Source: Balamuthia mandrillaris
Lineage: Eukaryota; Discosea; Longamoebia; Balamuthiidae
NCBI GenBank assembly: GCA_031835245.1
Contig: JAVKOQ010000136.1
Location: 1 to 64,000, forward strand
Direction: 5' to 3'
DNA: 64,000 nucleotides
Shown: one piece after another, positions 1 to 10,361 of the stretch
Numbering within the stretch: position 1 is the first letter of the stretch
Layout: every line of letters begins with the position of its first letter
Made by a program: the position numbers and the translations under genes
Notes under the pieces: generated by a model
What the model was told of the DNA's origin: nothing
Seen by the model: the letters and a program-made list of their open reading frames with translations, nothing else
Databases searched by the model: none

Positions 1-716
1 TGGTTGCTTTCTGCTCTCCTTCTCTCTCCTTTGTTCTCAAGCAACAATAGAAGAGAAAGAGAAGGCAAAGTGTTCTCAGTTGTTCGTCTTTCTTCTTGAG
101 AGGATCAACAGCTTTCATCTTGTTGAGCAAGATTATACGAACTTCAACAGAACAGTTCTTACGTAAACATTTGCATGGAAGAGGTGACGTTATCTGCGCC
201 AAACGGCTCTCTGTTAACAAGGTTCACAGCCCCACGACAGCTGCAGAACTCAGTGGGTAAGAAGGCCAGGGAAACAACAAAAAAAAAAAAGGGTGTGCAC
301 CATGGGAAGGCAAAACCCAGCGAGGAGGCCAACGTCGAGGAAGAGGACGAGCTCTGGTTCATCCCCACCGCTCCTATACCCGATGTTCCTCGCAATACTA
401 TCGCCGTTTTGCCTTCCCATGGTGCGCTGCACACCCTTTTTTTGTTCTTTCCCTGGCCTTCTTACCCACTGAGTTCTGCAGCTGTCGTGGGGCTGTGAAC
501 CTTGTTAACAGAGAGCCCTTTGGTGTAGATAACGTCACCTCTTCCATGCAAATACACAAGAACTGTTCTGTTGAAGTTCGCATAATCTTGCTCAACAAGA
601 TGAAAGCTGTTGATCCTCTCAAGAAGAAAGACAACAACTGAGAACACTTTGCCTTCTCTTTCTCTTCTATTGTTGCTTGAGAACAAAGGAGAGAGAAGGA
701 GAGCAGAAAGCAACCA
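1..716. repeat. Large imperfect inverted repeat (arms about 310 bp, 95 bp spacer)
   Basis: Positions 1 to about 312 are the reverse complement of about 408 to 716. The outer ends match exactly (TGGTTGCTTTCTGCTCTCC at 1-19 against its complement at about 698-716). Arms differ by scattered substitutions and small indels, for example near 92, 158 and 200, so they are not a perfect copy. The spacer 313-407 is unique. Each arm contains GTGGGTAAGAAGG, which resembles a splice donor, and a short open frame starting MEEVTL, so the arms may derive from a duplicated gene piece; I do not recognise it. The left arm meets the window edge and may continue outside. It ends 89 bases beyond the cytochrome c stop. 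A foldback element, an inverted segmental duplication or a hairpin assembly artefact are all possible; arm divergence argues against a simple artefact. Confidence 0.9.
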
Positions 717-805
717 AGCCAAAATAAAAAAAAGCACAGTATGTTTTTTCAGTGTTAATTTTTTTTTTTTGAAAAAAAAAAGGACGACGAAAGTGGCGGG
801 AAAGC

Positions 806-1375
806 TCATTCGGCGGAAGCCTTCGCGAGGTAAGCAACGACGTCAGCCCTGTCGGCCTCGCTCTTGAAGCCAGGGAAGGCCATCTTGGTCTTGGGAATGT
901 ACTTCTTGGGGTTCTCCAAGTAATTGAACAAGGTATCCTCCGTCCATGTGATACCTGAGAGCCAAGATAAGAATCCGCCTGCTTCACAACGCACAAAAGA
1001 AAAAAAAAAAGAGTGAAAGAGGAAACGAACCAGCGTCTTGGTTGGCCTTGGTGTACTTGTAGCCAGGGACAGTGCCGGACTTGCGGCCAAGAAGGCCGTA
1101 CAAGTTGGGGCCTTGCTTGTGGGGACCACCCTACAAGAATGAGCAAACAAAAAAAAAAAATCAAATAAATCGTGCGTGAGATAAACAGACTCCGTAAAAA
1201 AGAGAGCGAGAGATGTCGCCGGAACAAGAATCCATTCTCCCATCTCCCGCTCCGTTAAGACAAATCGCCGGACCTTGTTGATGGTGTGGCATTGAGTGCA
1301 ACGCGCCTTGAAGAGCTTCTCTCCCTTGTCCACGCTGCCTCCAGGAGGACACGGCTTGTTCATGGTGCTGGCCAT
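806..1375 (-). CDS. CYCS: Cytochrome c, mitochondrial electron carrier
   Basis: Soluble intermembrane-space haem protein that carries electrons from complex III to complex IV. Three exons (1375-1274, 1130-1031, 954-806) join in frame to 116 residues, slightly longer than the usual 104-112 because of a short N-terminal tail seen in many protists. The haem motif CTQCH follows KLFKARC. The [17 protein letters not shown] block, the YTKANQ segment and the axial methionine in PKTKMAFPG are all present, and the C-terminal helix reads DVVAYLAK. The start is the ATG at 1375; an upstream in-frame ATG at 1399 is less likely because it adds a lysine-rich stretch absent from the family. Introns use GTCCGG and GTTCGT donors. 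It is divergent from the glycosyltransferase that starts at 1671, with a 295-base shared promoter. Confidence 0.96.
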   Translation of the reverse strand: MASTMNKPCPPGGSVDKGEKLFKARCTQCHTINKVRRFVLTEREMGEWILVPATSLALFFTESVYLTHDLFDFFFLFAHSCRVVPTSKAPTCTAFLAASPALSLATSTPRPTKTLVRFLFHSFFFSFVRCEAGGFLSWLSGITWTEDTLFNYLENPKKYIPKTKMAFPGFKSEADRADVVAYLAKASAE

Positions 1376-1670
1376 CTTTTTGAGGTGTGTGGGGGTCAAA
1401 AAAAAAAATAAAATAAATAGGAGGGTGCTCTCGCTTCAAGCAAACAAAAAAAAAAAAAAAACGAAAGCAAAAAAACTTTTTTTACGACTTTGGAACGAAC
1501 CCTCAAATCGAGATTCCTGGAAATCTATGGCGGATAATGCCATCCTTGTGGCATCGCTCCGCCATCCTGGTGGCAATTCTCCTTAGCGTGCGACTCCTCG
1601 TACGTTTTCTCTCCTTCGCAAGACAGAGGAAGTCAGTGTCTCTTCGATAAACAAAAAAAAAAAAAACAAA

Positions 1671-2788
1671 ATGGGAGGCTCTTCCACGCTCGCCTTGGTG
1701 GTGCTAGTCTGCGCGCTAGTTTCGACCTGGGTGGGTGCGGTGCGGTCGGGGGATAGCGACAACTTTTCTGGCAGGGCGGGCTCCGTTTCGGTGATTGTCT
1801 CCACGCGCAATGACGGGAGAGCAGTGACCCCTATCCTGGAGGGGGTGGAAGCAAGCTTGATGGACTGGATGAGAGAAATGAGGAACAGAGGAGTAAATGA
1901 CCTGGTGGCGGAGGTCATCGTTGTGGATGACAACTCCACCGATGACACCGCCAGAAAAGTTGATCGGTGGATAAAGTTTCGTAGAAGTCTGAAGGCGGAA
2001 GACCATGCCAGCCTAGGGGAAGAAGAACTGCTTATGGTGGGCATTGGTTATCGTTTAATCCATGAACAATCAGCTGCAGAACTCGGTCATGGAACGTCCA
2101 AGAACATAGGGGTTAGCCTTTCCCAAGGAGACATGTTATTCTTTGCTGATTCTCGCGGTTTCTTCCTCCCTGATCACATTCGCGTCTGCCATGACCTCCT
2201 GGTGCAAAATCAAGTGGCCTACGCCAAAACTGGAGTGGAGACAGGTGATTTGACCCACGAGGACAAGGCAGCACCAATCAATATGTGCATCTGGAGAAAG
2301 GTCCATGCATTCATTGAAGGCTTTCCTGAACAGGCACCCTTTGTGGACCTGGCACAGGTGCACAAAGCTTACCAAAGCGCTCTGTCTCCTTTCCCCTGGG
2401 TTGGGTCGGGTCGCCAAACTGTAACCGTCGAGATTGTTTTAGAGAAAGAGCAGAAGCGCCCTCCCCATTGGGATGCGGTTCTCTCAAAACTGACTCTTTA
2501 TCACATGTCTCACGTCAGAGAGAAGATTTCCCTTTACAAACGAGGTGAGAACAGATTTTTTCGATGTTATATGCAGTGTGCAACATCATTTACAAACTCG
2601 CCTATCCTGCAGGTGAGCCACTACCAACTAATCCGCATTGGGCCATCAATCATATTGCAACACAAAAGAAGTCCCTTCCGCTTTGGAAAGTCTTTAACAC
2701 AGATAACAGAGCAACCAGGTTGTATCATTTACCCCTTTTAACTGTTTCCCCAATTGACTCTCTCCCTCTCCCTCCCTATCTCTCTCTC

Positions 2789-2840
<52 letters not shown>

Positions 2841-3001
2841 GATATCGAGGATTGATGGACTTCGGTGACAAAATGTTTAAAAAGGGAGAGTGGGAGACGA
2901 CAAGGCTTATCTTGCAGATAATCCCCACGTTTGTGTACAATCCAACGGAGATTCCTGAAGTTGGCGCACAAACATCGTCCACCTTCACAACCGCCAAATA
3001 A
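1671..3001 (+). CDS. Secretory-pathway GT2-like glycosyltransferase
   Basis: Three exons (1671-2544, 2613-2718, 2842-3001) give 379 residues. An N-terminal hydrophobic segment (about residues 5-24) looks like a signal peptide or anchor. The body has a GT-A fold signature of family 2: VSVIVSTRND near residue 39, the nucleotide-binding VIVVDDNSTDDT near residue 85, and GTSKNIGVSLSQGDMLFFAD near residue 143, where the family has a DxD-type metal site; here it reads ADSRG. A WRK loop and a C-terminal KGEWETTRL helix follow. The sugar donor and acceptor cannot be told from sequence. Intron 2 carries a 60-base TC tract just before its acceptor. It is convergent with the TIPIN gene; the two stops lie 7 bases apart. 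Confidence 0.8.
2779..2838 (+). repeat. (TC)n tract in an intron
   Basis: Almost pure TC dinucleotides, directly followed by the acceptor CAG at 2839-2841 of the glycosyltransferase intron 2. It lies on the sense strand and may act as an extended polypyrimidine tract. Confidence 0.95.
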
Positions 3002-3008
3002 CAAAATA

Positions 3009-3685
3009 TTAAGAGAGTTGAATAAGCTCTGATAATGGTACATCTTCCTCCGAGTCATCTTCTGAAGATGATTCGTCCTGTTGGAACACCGTTTGCTTCT
3101 TCGGTTGTCGTGTAGAGGAAGCGCCAAAAAAGGCAGATAAAGGAATGTCTTCTTCATCATCTTCATCCTCGTCATCAGAGCGAGATGAAGTTGTTGTCGC
3201 TTTCTTGCTTGATAAACCAGAGGAGCGATTTGGTCGTTTCTGCTGGTCTTTGTCCCAAGAACCACTTAACTCTCCGATCAGCGACATTACCCGTGAAATG
3301 TCTTCAACCTTTCTTCTCTTGGTCGACGGTTGTCGAACATCCTGTCCAGTGTGCGACGGAAGCTCCTCATTTTCCTCCTCCTCTTTCCTATGCTTCTTTT
3401 GCTTCATTTCCACCAACTTCCGTTTTCTCTTGGCCAACCTCTTGACAGGGGTGCCTGGATGACTGTTGCTCACGTTCTTTCCTTGGTTGTGACTGTTATT
3501 TTTTTGAGCATCTTTTCGTGCTCTGTTTTCCTTTTCCTCGTCCATTCCGTCCTGCTTCGCTATTCGTCTTAGGTAGTCTTGTCTTAAGGCCCTCATCCTC
3601 TTATTCTCTTTGCTTTGCTGCTCCAACAGCGAGTCCAAGTCAAACTTTAAAAAAACGTCATCAGATGATCTTGAAAGAATGGAAG

Positions 3686-3734
<49 letters not shown>

Positions 3735-4525
3735 AGGTACATCTTCAATGACTTCAGCAGAACGAGCCTTTTCGTCACTTCGGGTGGAGAATGCGTCACT
3801 TTCAGTTCTTTGTTCTGGCTCGTTTGCCTGGAAAGGATGACCAGTAGACTCAGAGAAAGTTCCCGCGTCACTTTCAGGACGCGAAGTGCTTCCCTAAGAA
3901 AATATGGATTGGAAAGAGTTAAAAAGCGGCGTGTGGAAAAAAAGAGTGAGCTACGCACTTTGATAGCAGAATAGGAGCCAATGCCTTCCAATTGTTCGAT
4001 AAAGTCATCAAACGCAAATGAAGGCAAAAGCTGCTGTTTCCATAGTTCTATCAGGAGGAAGAACTGTCGTAGGTTATCGGCCTAGTTGCCGCAAGAGAGA
4101 GAGAAGGGCGAGATGTAAGGAAATCCCTAGTAAGCAACCGAAAAAAAAAAAACTTCAACGCCCTCAGTGGACATAAACTACCATACCTGATTCTCAGAAG
4201 GGTCAAAGTCGGCCAACAACAGCTGCAATTGGGCGAGGCCAGATGCCGAGTTGAGCAGGTCTACTGTCAACTTGGGCCTTGGTCTCCTCTTCCTCACCGT
4301 TTTCTCTCCCTTCTCGCGCCCCTTTCCGTCATCTTTTCCTCCCTTTTTGCTGCCAGCCTCCCACAAGTACTCCAGTCCCTCGATCTGCGGTCGTTTCGTC
4401 GGTGCAGCGCCGTTCTCCGTTTCATGTTCCTCCTCCGCCTCCGCCTCCTCCTCCTCCTCCTCCCATGCCCTGATTTTTTTGCTGCTCTGAGGGGCAGCCT
4501 CTGCCGCTTTGATAGGAACTCTCAT
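3009..4525 (-). CDS. TIPIN: TIPIN/Swi3/Csm3 replication fork protection protein
   Basis: Partner of Timeless/Tof1 that stabilises paused replication forks and supports S-phase checkpoint signalling in the nucleus. Four exons (4525-4187, 4081-3959, 3893-3741, 3644-3009) join in frame to 416 residues. The Swi3 domain spans about residues 83-154: PRPKLTVDLLNSASGLAQL, then DNLRQFFLLIELWKQQLLP and FAFDDFIEQLEGIG, matching the family pattern of a GLxxL block, a helix with W, and FxDFIExxExxG. The C-terminal half is basic then acidic and ends with two related motifs, EEDIPLSAFF and EEDVPLSELI, whose role is unknown. Intron 3 holds a TC/GA tract. An E2F-like site sits about 90 bases upstream of the start, as expected for an S-phase gene. 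It is divergent from the LYR gene. Confidence 0.85.
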
Positions 4526-4746
4526 CTCTCGCTCGCGATTCCTTCTCTTCCGTTGTTCAGCTGAGGTCTCACCGCTTGGCCCAGGGAGCTAACGGTTCAA
4601 CCAGAAAACATATTTTGGCGGGAAAATTTGCTTGAGGGGTCTAATGAACAGCGGTTTTTGTGTCGACTAATAACGTGACGTCATCGAGGTGGATGTCGAC
4701 AAAAACGAGAGCTTGCAAAATAAGAGAGAGAGAGAATAGCGAGTCC
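4526..4746. promoter_or_regulatory. Divergent TIPIN/LYR promoter with E2F-like, CRE-like and TGTCGAC sites
   Basis: The 221 bases between two divergent starts contain TTTTGGCGGGAAAA at 4613-4626 (the classic E2F/DP core TTTGGCGGGAAA), TGTCGACT at 4661-4668, TGACGTCA (CRE palindrome) at 4676-4683 and TGTCGACA at 4694-4701. The sites are seen directly; their use is inferred. Confidence 0.6.
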
Positions 4747-5109
4747 ATGGCATCGCAGACCACCGGAAAACCTTCGACGAGCGCGTTGCGTTTGTTCCGG
4801 GAGTTGATGCGGGTTGGCTACCAATGGCCGACCATCTCTGGCCGTGAGTCCCGCGCCTACCGAGAGAGAATCAAGCAAAGCACCCGCAACGCCTTCCGCA
4901 AGAACCAACACCTCAAAGACAAACAACAGATTGCCGCCATGCTGCGCTTTGGCCAGGAAGAACTCTCCTCCCTGCAACGACTAAAAGCCAACCACCACCA
5001 CGATAAGGTAACCTTTCTCTCTCTCTCCTCTCTCCCTCTCTCTCACATGTAGCACTCACACTCCTCATGAACAAACTGCTCTCTCGCTCTCTCTTATCTC
5101 TCTCTCTCG

Positions 5110-5152
<43 letters not shown>

Positions 5153-5304
5153 TCTGGTCTTAGTATCCGCTTACGCAAGACACAACGCCGCCGCAACTGG
5201 CCAAGCGGGCAAAGTCTTTGCTCTCCGACAAAGCCCAGGAAAAGATACACAAAGGCAAGTGGGGTTTCTGGGATCGTCTTTCTGGCCTATGGACCAAGGA
5301 CTGA
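4747..5304 (+). CDS. LYR-motif (Complex1_LYR-like) mitochondrial protein
   Basis: Two exons (4747-5007, 5164-5304) encode 133 residues. The N-terminal half has the tripartite pattern of LYR proteins, small mitochondrial factors that bind the acyl carrier protein and the Fe-S delivery machinery or assemble respiratory complexes: LRLFRELMR (LFR in place of LYR), RESRAYRERIKQSTRNAFRKN, then an amphipathic helix with GQEELSSLQRL. The C-terminal exon, with KWGFWDRLSGLW near its end, is not part of the core family and I cannot assign the subfamily. An in-frame ATG at 4693 could add an N-terminal extension that might help mitochondrial import; the ATG at 4747 was preferred because the region before it holds promoter motifs. 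The intron carries TC tracts. Confidence 0.7.
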
Positions 5305-5564
5305 AGAACGAAGAGGAAGGAGAAAAAGAGGAGAGGGATGAGTGTGTTCGATTGCTATTTAGCCTGTCAACACAAAAAGAACAAAAAAGAAAAGAAAAAG
5401 AAATAAAGAAATAAAAAGAGAAAAAGAAGAAGGTGGAGCTGTGAAAACTTGTTTGGAGGACTTGCCACTTCAACACGATCTCTTCTTTCTTGAAACTATT
5501 TATCCACGCATTCACTTTGTATAAACAACGTCTTGCTTCACTATTGTTTTTTTTTGGGGGGGGG

Positions 5565-5985
5565 TTACTTGTTTGCTCCGTCCGCTTTTCGTTCTTCCGT
5601 TTCCTCCTCCTTTTTCTTTGTGAGGAAGCCGAACCTCTCGTCTATCACTTTCATGTCCACATACTGTTTTCTCCGATTGTGAGTGGAGAGAGAGAGAAAG
5701 AAAAGAAAGAGAGAAAGAAGGAGGGAGGCACTTGGAAAAAGGAAAAGAGAAGTGGGAGAGAAGGGAAAAGAGACAAGAAGGGCAGAAATAAACCTTGGAG
5801 TCCTCCAAAGGGACGGTCTTGAAGGGAGTGCCGCGGGACGTCCTCAGACAGCGGTCGAACTGACCAAGGTAGAGCTGACAAAAGTTGAAGTCGAGGTCAC
5901 CGTCCGCCACGCAAATGTTGTATTTGCGATGAAAGGGGTAGCAAGGGTTCACGCCTTTGTCTCCGAAACCGACGTATGAAGCCAT
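5565..5985 (-). CDS. Twin CX9C mitochondrial intermembrane-space protein
   Basis: Two exons (5985-5794, 5663-5565) give 96 residues. Two CX9C motifs are clear: CYPFHRKYNIC and CQLYLGQFDRC, separated by a short VADGDLDFNF linker, which is the coiled-coil-helix layout of proteins imported and oxidised by the Mia40 relay. Such proteins are subunits or assembly factors of respiratory complexes. Spacing and size are closest to the complex I subunit NDUFS5 or to COX6B-like proteins, but I cannot decide between them. The tail is charged (KKKEEETEERK). A TGTCGAC site lies at 6044-6050, about 60 bases upstream. The repeat-coded open frame continuing upstream of the start on this strand is an artefact of a 7-base repeat. 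Confidence 0.75.
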
Positions 5986-6057
5986 CTTCCCGCCGCACGC
6001 TTCTTCTTCTCTTCCCTTTATTTTTTTTTTTTTGTGATTTTTGTGTCGACGCAAAAA

Positions 6058-6262
6058 GAGCAGAGAGCAGAGAGGCAGAGAGGCAGAGAGGCAGAGAGCA
6101 GAGAGGCAGAGAGCAGAGAGGCAGAGAGCAGAGAGGCAGAGAGCAGAGAGGGCAGAGAGCAGGAGAGGAAGGAGCAGAGAGCAGAGAGCAGAGAGCAGAG
6201 AGCAGAGAGCAGAGAGCAGAGAGCAGAGAGCAGAGAGCAGAGAGCAGAGAGCAGAGAGCAGA
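6058..6262. repeat. Heptamer minisatellite (AGAGCAG)n
   Basis: About 29 copies of a 7-base unit, first mixed with AGAGGCAG variants (6058-6170) and then uniform AGAGCAG (6176-6262). It sits between the ProRS 3' end and the CX9C gene promoter. It opens long false frames (CSLLSAL, SREQRAE) on both strands. Confidence 0.95.
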
Positions 6263-6323
6263 AGAAGCTGCAGGCGAATAACAACACGAAAGGGGGTGAA
6301 GGAAAAGAGTGGTTTTTTGGTTT

Positions 6324-8716
6324 TTAATAGCTGCGGCCAAAGAGGGTCCACGCCTTGGCGGGTTGGCCGCAACAGAAACAGACAGCATCGCTGGCGAGAG
6401 CAGGATGGGAGAAGGGCTTGCAAAGGGACTTGGCAGAGGCCTTCAGGCCAAAGTTTTTGACCTCTTCCCCCCTCTCCCTCTCCCTCTCCTTCAACATTTT
6501 CTTTGGCTCCCCCTTCAGCCTTCGCCTTGCCTTTACCCTTGCTGTCACACTTGCCCTCACACGGTTGTCCCTTTTCTTGTTCCTTCTCCTTTTCCTTCTC
6601 CTTCTCTTCCTCTGTAGCTACTCCCATCATGCGGGCCAATTGTTTCTGGTACCTCTCGATCTGCTCCTGCAGCTGCTTGATGGCCTTCTGCTTGGCCTCC
6701 TCCTCTTCCTGCTTTTTCTTGGCCTCCATCTCCTCCTTGGTGAGCTCTTTTTTCTCCTGACCACCGCCGCTCCTCAGCTTGATCATCTCCTCGCACTCCG
6801 TGATGTCGCACCATGGAACGAGAACGAGGTTGCCACCATCGAGGGCGGTCATGAATTCCTCCCAGTTGGTGGCAGTCTTCATGTGGTCGTCCCTCTCCTT
6901 CTTGGCCTTTTGGAAGAGGCTCTCCTGGATGTCCTCCAGCAGAGTGCCCACTGCCTGGGCGAGTCCCTCCTGAGGGATGGTGGTCTTTGAGTCTTTGTCC
7001 CGACGGGCCACCGTCACTTGCTTCGTTTTGATGTCCTTGGGACCCAGTTCAATGCGCAGCGGGACACCTCTCAATTCCCTTAATTAAAAAACAAAAACAG
7101 ACGAAACATCGTTAAAAGAAGTCATTCATTTGAGCGTAAGAGAGAGGAGGGAGTGCGAAGTTCGTACCAATGGTTGTACTTGTAGCCAGGCTTGTGGTTG
7201 CGGTCATCATAGTGTGCCCTGATTCCAGCAGCAGTGAGCTCCTCTACGATGGCCCTGGCAGCGGCGTGAAGGGCCTCATCCTCGATATCTTTGGAGGGGA
7301 TAGTGATCAACACGACTTGCAGGGGAGCAACACGAGGAGGCAACACCAGGCCTTTGTCATCACCGTGAACCATGATCATCACACCCAACTATTGAGGGAC
7401 AAAAACAAGAAAAAAAATCAGGAGAACGAGGATGAGACGAACTCCAATTTTTGAAAAAAAGGGAATAGGAGGACGTACGGTACGCGTTGTGATACCCCAA
7501 GAGTTTTGCCAGGCCAAGCACTTCTCCTTCTCCTCATTCTCAAATTGAATGTTGAACATCTTAGCAAAGTTTTGGCCGAGGCAGTGAGAGGTGGCTCCCT
7601 GGATGGCCCTTCCATTTTGGGCGATGAAAGCCTCACAAGTGGTGGTGTAGAGGCCTCCTGCAAACTTCTCCATCTCTGACTTTTGACCCATGACCACGGG
7701 CACGGCGAGCAACTCCTCGTAGACCCTTCTGTAGAGGTTCAGGATGGTGAGCACCTCCTCGTCAGCCTCCTTCTTAGTAGCAAAGGCGCTGTGGCCCTCC
7801 TGCCACAGGAACTCCCTGCTTCTGAGGAAGGGAACGGGGTGCTTAAACTCCCAACGCACAATGTTGGTCCACTGATTGAGCTTCAGGGGCAGGTCCCTGT
7901 GAGAGCGGACCCACTTGGCGTAGGCGGGGTACATGATGGTCTCGCTTGTAGGACGGATGGCCACGGGTTCAGCCAGGAAGGAAGAGCCCGACTGGGTGAC
8001 CCAGGCCACCTCCGCGGCAAAGCCCTCAATGTGGTCCTCCTCCTTCTCGAGGGCGCTCTTGGTGACCAACAAGGGGAAGCTGGCGTTCTTGACGCCCAAC
8101 TTCTTGATTTCTGCGTCAAAGAAGCGGGTAATGCCCTCCCAGATCTCAAAGGAGTAGGGACGAAGGATGTAACAGCCAGAAATGTCGTAGTACTCGATCA
8201 GCTCGGCTCGGCCGATCACGTCCGAGTACCATTTGGAGAAGTTGCCAGACTTGGTGGCCTGAAGGCCCAAAGAGGACTTGTCTCCAGCAGCCTTGGCGTT
8301 CTTCTGCTTCTTCTGTGGAGCGGCAGCGCCGGCAGCAGGAGCCTTCTTCTGCGCGGGTTTCTTCTTCTTCTCGATTTTCTTTTCCTTCCAGTCCGGATTC
8401 AGCGCCAAGATTTCTTTACACTGGAAAAAAAAATTATAAAAAAGTTATGTTTGGAAAAAAAAAAGAACCAAAGGAGAGCTGCGCTCTTTGCAGATGAGAG
8501 AGAGGGAGAGAGAGAGAGGGAGAGAGAGAGAGAGAGAGAGCGAAAGACAAGTACCTTGTCCAAGGCGGCCGTCTTCACTTCCTGTAACTTGCCACGCAGC
8601 GCCTCCTCCTCCGCAGACTTGTTCTTCCTGGCCTCCAAAAACTGTTCGGTGAGGTTCTCCTGCTCCTCCCGCAGTGCCAACAGCTCTGCTTCCAACTTGG
8701 CAATGCTATCTGCCAT
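6324..8716 (-). CDS. proS: Prolyl-tRNA synthetase (eukaryote/archaeal type), frame slip near C-terminus
   Basis: Charges tRNA-Pro in the cytosol. Four exons (8716-8555, 8420-7479, 7388-7168, 7078-6324) encode about 692 residues if one base slip is ignored. After a lysine/alanine-rich N-terminus with a degenerate WHEP-like helix, the class II core is complete: [10 protein letters not shown], motif 2 with [13 protein letters not shown], motif 3 region [15 protein letters not shown] through SWGITTRT, then the anticodon-binding domain ([18 protein letters not shown]) and the C-terminal zinc-like domain ending in LFGRSY. The frame changes at a run of six C (6467-6472) in a low-complexity glutamate-rich linker: the exon sum is one base over a multiple of three. 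This is most likely a homopolymer length error. It is divergent from mL46. Confidence 0.93.
8491..8541. repeat. (GA)n/(TC)n tract in ProRS intron 1
   Basis: GA-rich dinucleotide tract on the plus strand, hence TC on the sense strand of the minus-strand ProRS gene. It follows the donor GTACTTGTC. Confidence 0.9.
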
Positions 8717-9022
8717 TTTTTGGGTTCGTTATTCTGCGTGTGTAGTGACTTTGTTTTTTTTTGTGGAGGGGAGCGAAACACCACAAAGACTTATTTCTTC
8801 TTTGTCACTTTTTTTTTTGTTGGGAGGAGAAAAACGGAAAAAGAAGTACTTAGGGTATTTTAAGGTGGTGGCAGATTATTGAGGTGGCGTACTGAGAAAT
8901 TTTTCAGAACGATTTGTTCTGCTCTTTTGCTCCTGGGGTCTCATGTCGACACGCAACCACGAAAAAAAAAAAAAAGAAGAAAAAATTTAGACTCAAAAAA
9001 AAAAAAGAGACGTGAGCGAAAA
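8717..9022. promoter_or_regulatory. Divergent ProRS/mL46 promoter
   Basis: A 306-base spacer between divergent translation genes. It contains AGAAATTTTTCAG at 8895-8907, a 13-mer also found upstream of REI1, and TGTCGACA at 8944-8951. A-rich runs follow up to the mL46 start. Confidence 0.5.
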
Positions 9023-10361
9023 ATGAGGCGCACAGGGTTAGAAGGAGCACGGAGGGCAAGCCGATCCCATCTTTGCGGAGCGAAAGCGCACTTTCTCTTT
9101 GCTGGCTCTTCCTCCTGTCGGGGTTCGCTGAGCCGCCGATCCCTTGGTCCCTCCGCCCTTCCCTCGGTCCTTTCCTCCTCCCCCTCCTATTGGATCTGCG
9201 GTCACAGCAGCAGCAACAACACACTTTGGCTCGGCGGCGGCAGCAGCGAGCGAGGCTATGCCACCAACCCCTCTCCTACCAGGAAACCACCGCGCTACGA
9301 CGACGATGAGGACGAAGATGTGGTGGTGAACGAGGCGGAAGATTTGAAGGCAGTATTGGAGCAGCTACCCCCTGAATTTGTCGCCATGTTGAAGAAAGAG
9401 AGCGAGGTTCCGCGAGTGCCGAAGCACGTCGACAAGGCCTACCGAAAGAGGCTGCAGGAGATGGAGGAGGAGAGCAAGCAGGGCATCAAGTGGCGCCTGG
9501 TGGGGGCTGCGGTGGTCCAAAGGCCTCCGGTCTGCAAGCCCCAGCCGCCCCACTGGGAGCAGGAGTACTGGGACTGGCTCACGGAGAAGAGCATCAAACA
9601 GGCCCACACCCTGGAGGAGCGGCTGGAGCTCATGGAGCAGGACCAGGCCAAGAAGGCTGGCGCCAAGAAAAAGGACAAGAAGAAGAAGCAGAGCGGGGAC
9701 GAGCAGGAGGAGGAGGGCATGCTCGACCTGCCCAACATCTACCGGGGCCTCTTAAAGCAGAAGGAGCTGAGGGAGGTGGGGCGCACTTGGTCCCGCGAGA
9801 CCGAGGACGACCGCCGCAACAACCGCAAGTCGCTCAACCGGAAGCTCGACAGAACCCTCTACCTGCTCGTCAAGAAGGCCAGAGAGGAGCACGCTTGGCA
9901 GTTTCCTCAGGGCGGCATAGAGGAAGGAGAGACCATGCAAAAAGTTGGTAGTTCTTTGTGTTTCTTTGTTTAAAAGCATGTGGATCACTAACTCGGGTTT
10001 GGCTTAGTGTGCTGAACGAGAACTGAGAGAGGAATGTGGAGCCGAGTTGGAGATCTTCACTCATGATTCTATTCCCAGCCATTGCTACAGCTATCCATTG
10101 CCTGAAAAAGAGCAGAAGAAGTTCGGTGCAACGGGATCAAAGGTACACAGCTAACCTCAACCCGCTGAATTTCTTTTGTTTGCCCTCACCTATCTCCGCA
10201 TTCATCATCAGGTCTTTTTCTATGAGATGCTACATATTGAAGGGGCGCCAAAGTTGAACCAAGCTGAGCTGGAGGATTATGTTTGGGTAACCAAGGAAGA
10301 AATGGCAGATTACCTGTCCCCTTCCTTGTACGAATCCATCAAGGACGTTTTGAGAGAATAA
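9023..10361 (+). CDS. MRPL46: Mitochondrial large-subunit ribosomal protein mL46 (Nudix fold)
   Basis: Component of the mitoribosome large subunit with a Nudix hydrolase fold. Three exons (9023-9943, 10008-10142, 10212-10361) give 401 residues. The arginine/serine-rich first 80 residues look like a mitochondrial targeting sequence. IKWRLVGAAVVQRPP and WDWLTEKSI are typical of mL46. The Nudix box is rebuilt exactly across the first intron: GGIEEGETMQKCAERELREE then CG, fitting GX5EX7REUXEEXG. This is unusual because many animal mL46 proteins have a degenerate box. The C-terminal FFYEMLHIEG and EDYVWVTKEEMADYL complete the fold. An acidic and lysine-rich linker (AKKKDKKKKQ, about residues 215-235) separates the N-terminal domain from the Nudix domain. 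Confidence 0.9.

Noticed and set aside
6058-6262. Possible CRISPR-like array
   Set aside because: Seven-base tandem units without spacers in a eukaryotic genome; it is a minisatellite.
6034-6460. Plus-strand frames of REQRAES repeats
   Set aside because: Pure translation of the heptamer minisatellite, with no unique coding sequence.
5512-7074. Long minus-strand frame joining the ProRS C-terminus, a leucine/serine repeat and the CX9C protein
   Set aside because: It arises because the AGAGCAG heptamer stays open in all frames and because of the one-base slip at 6467-6472. The true ProRS end (LFGRSY) is in another frame.
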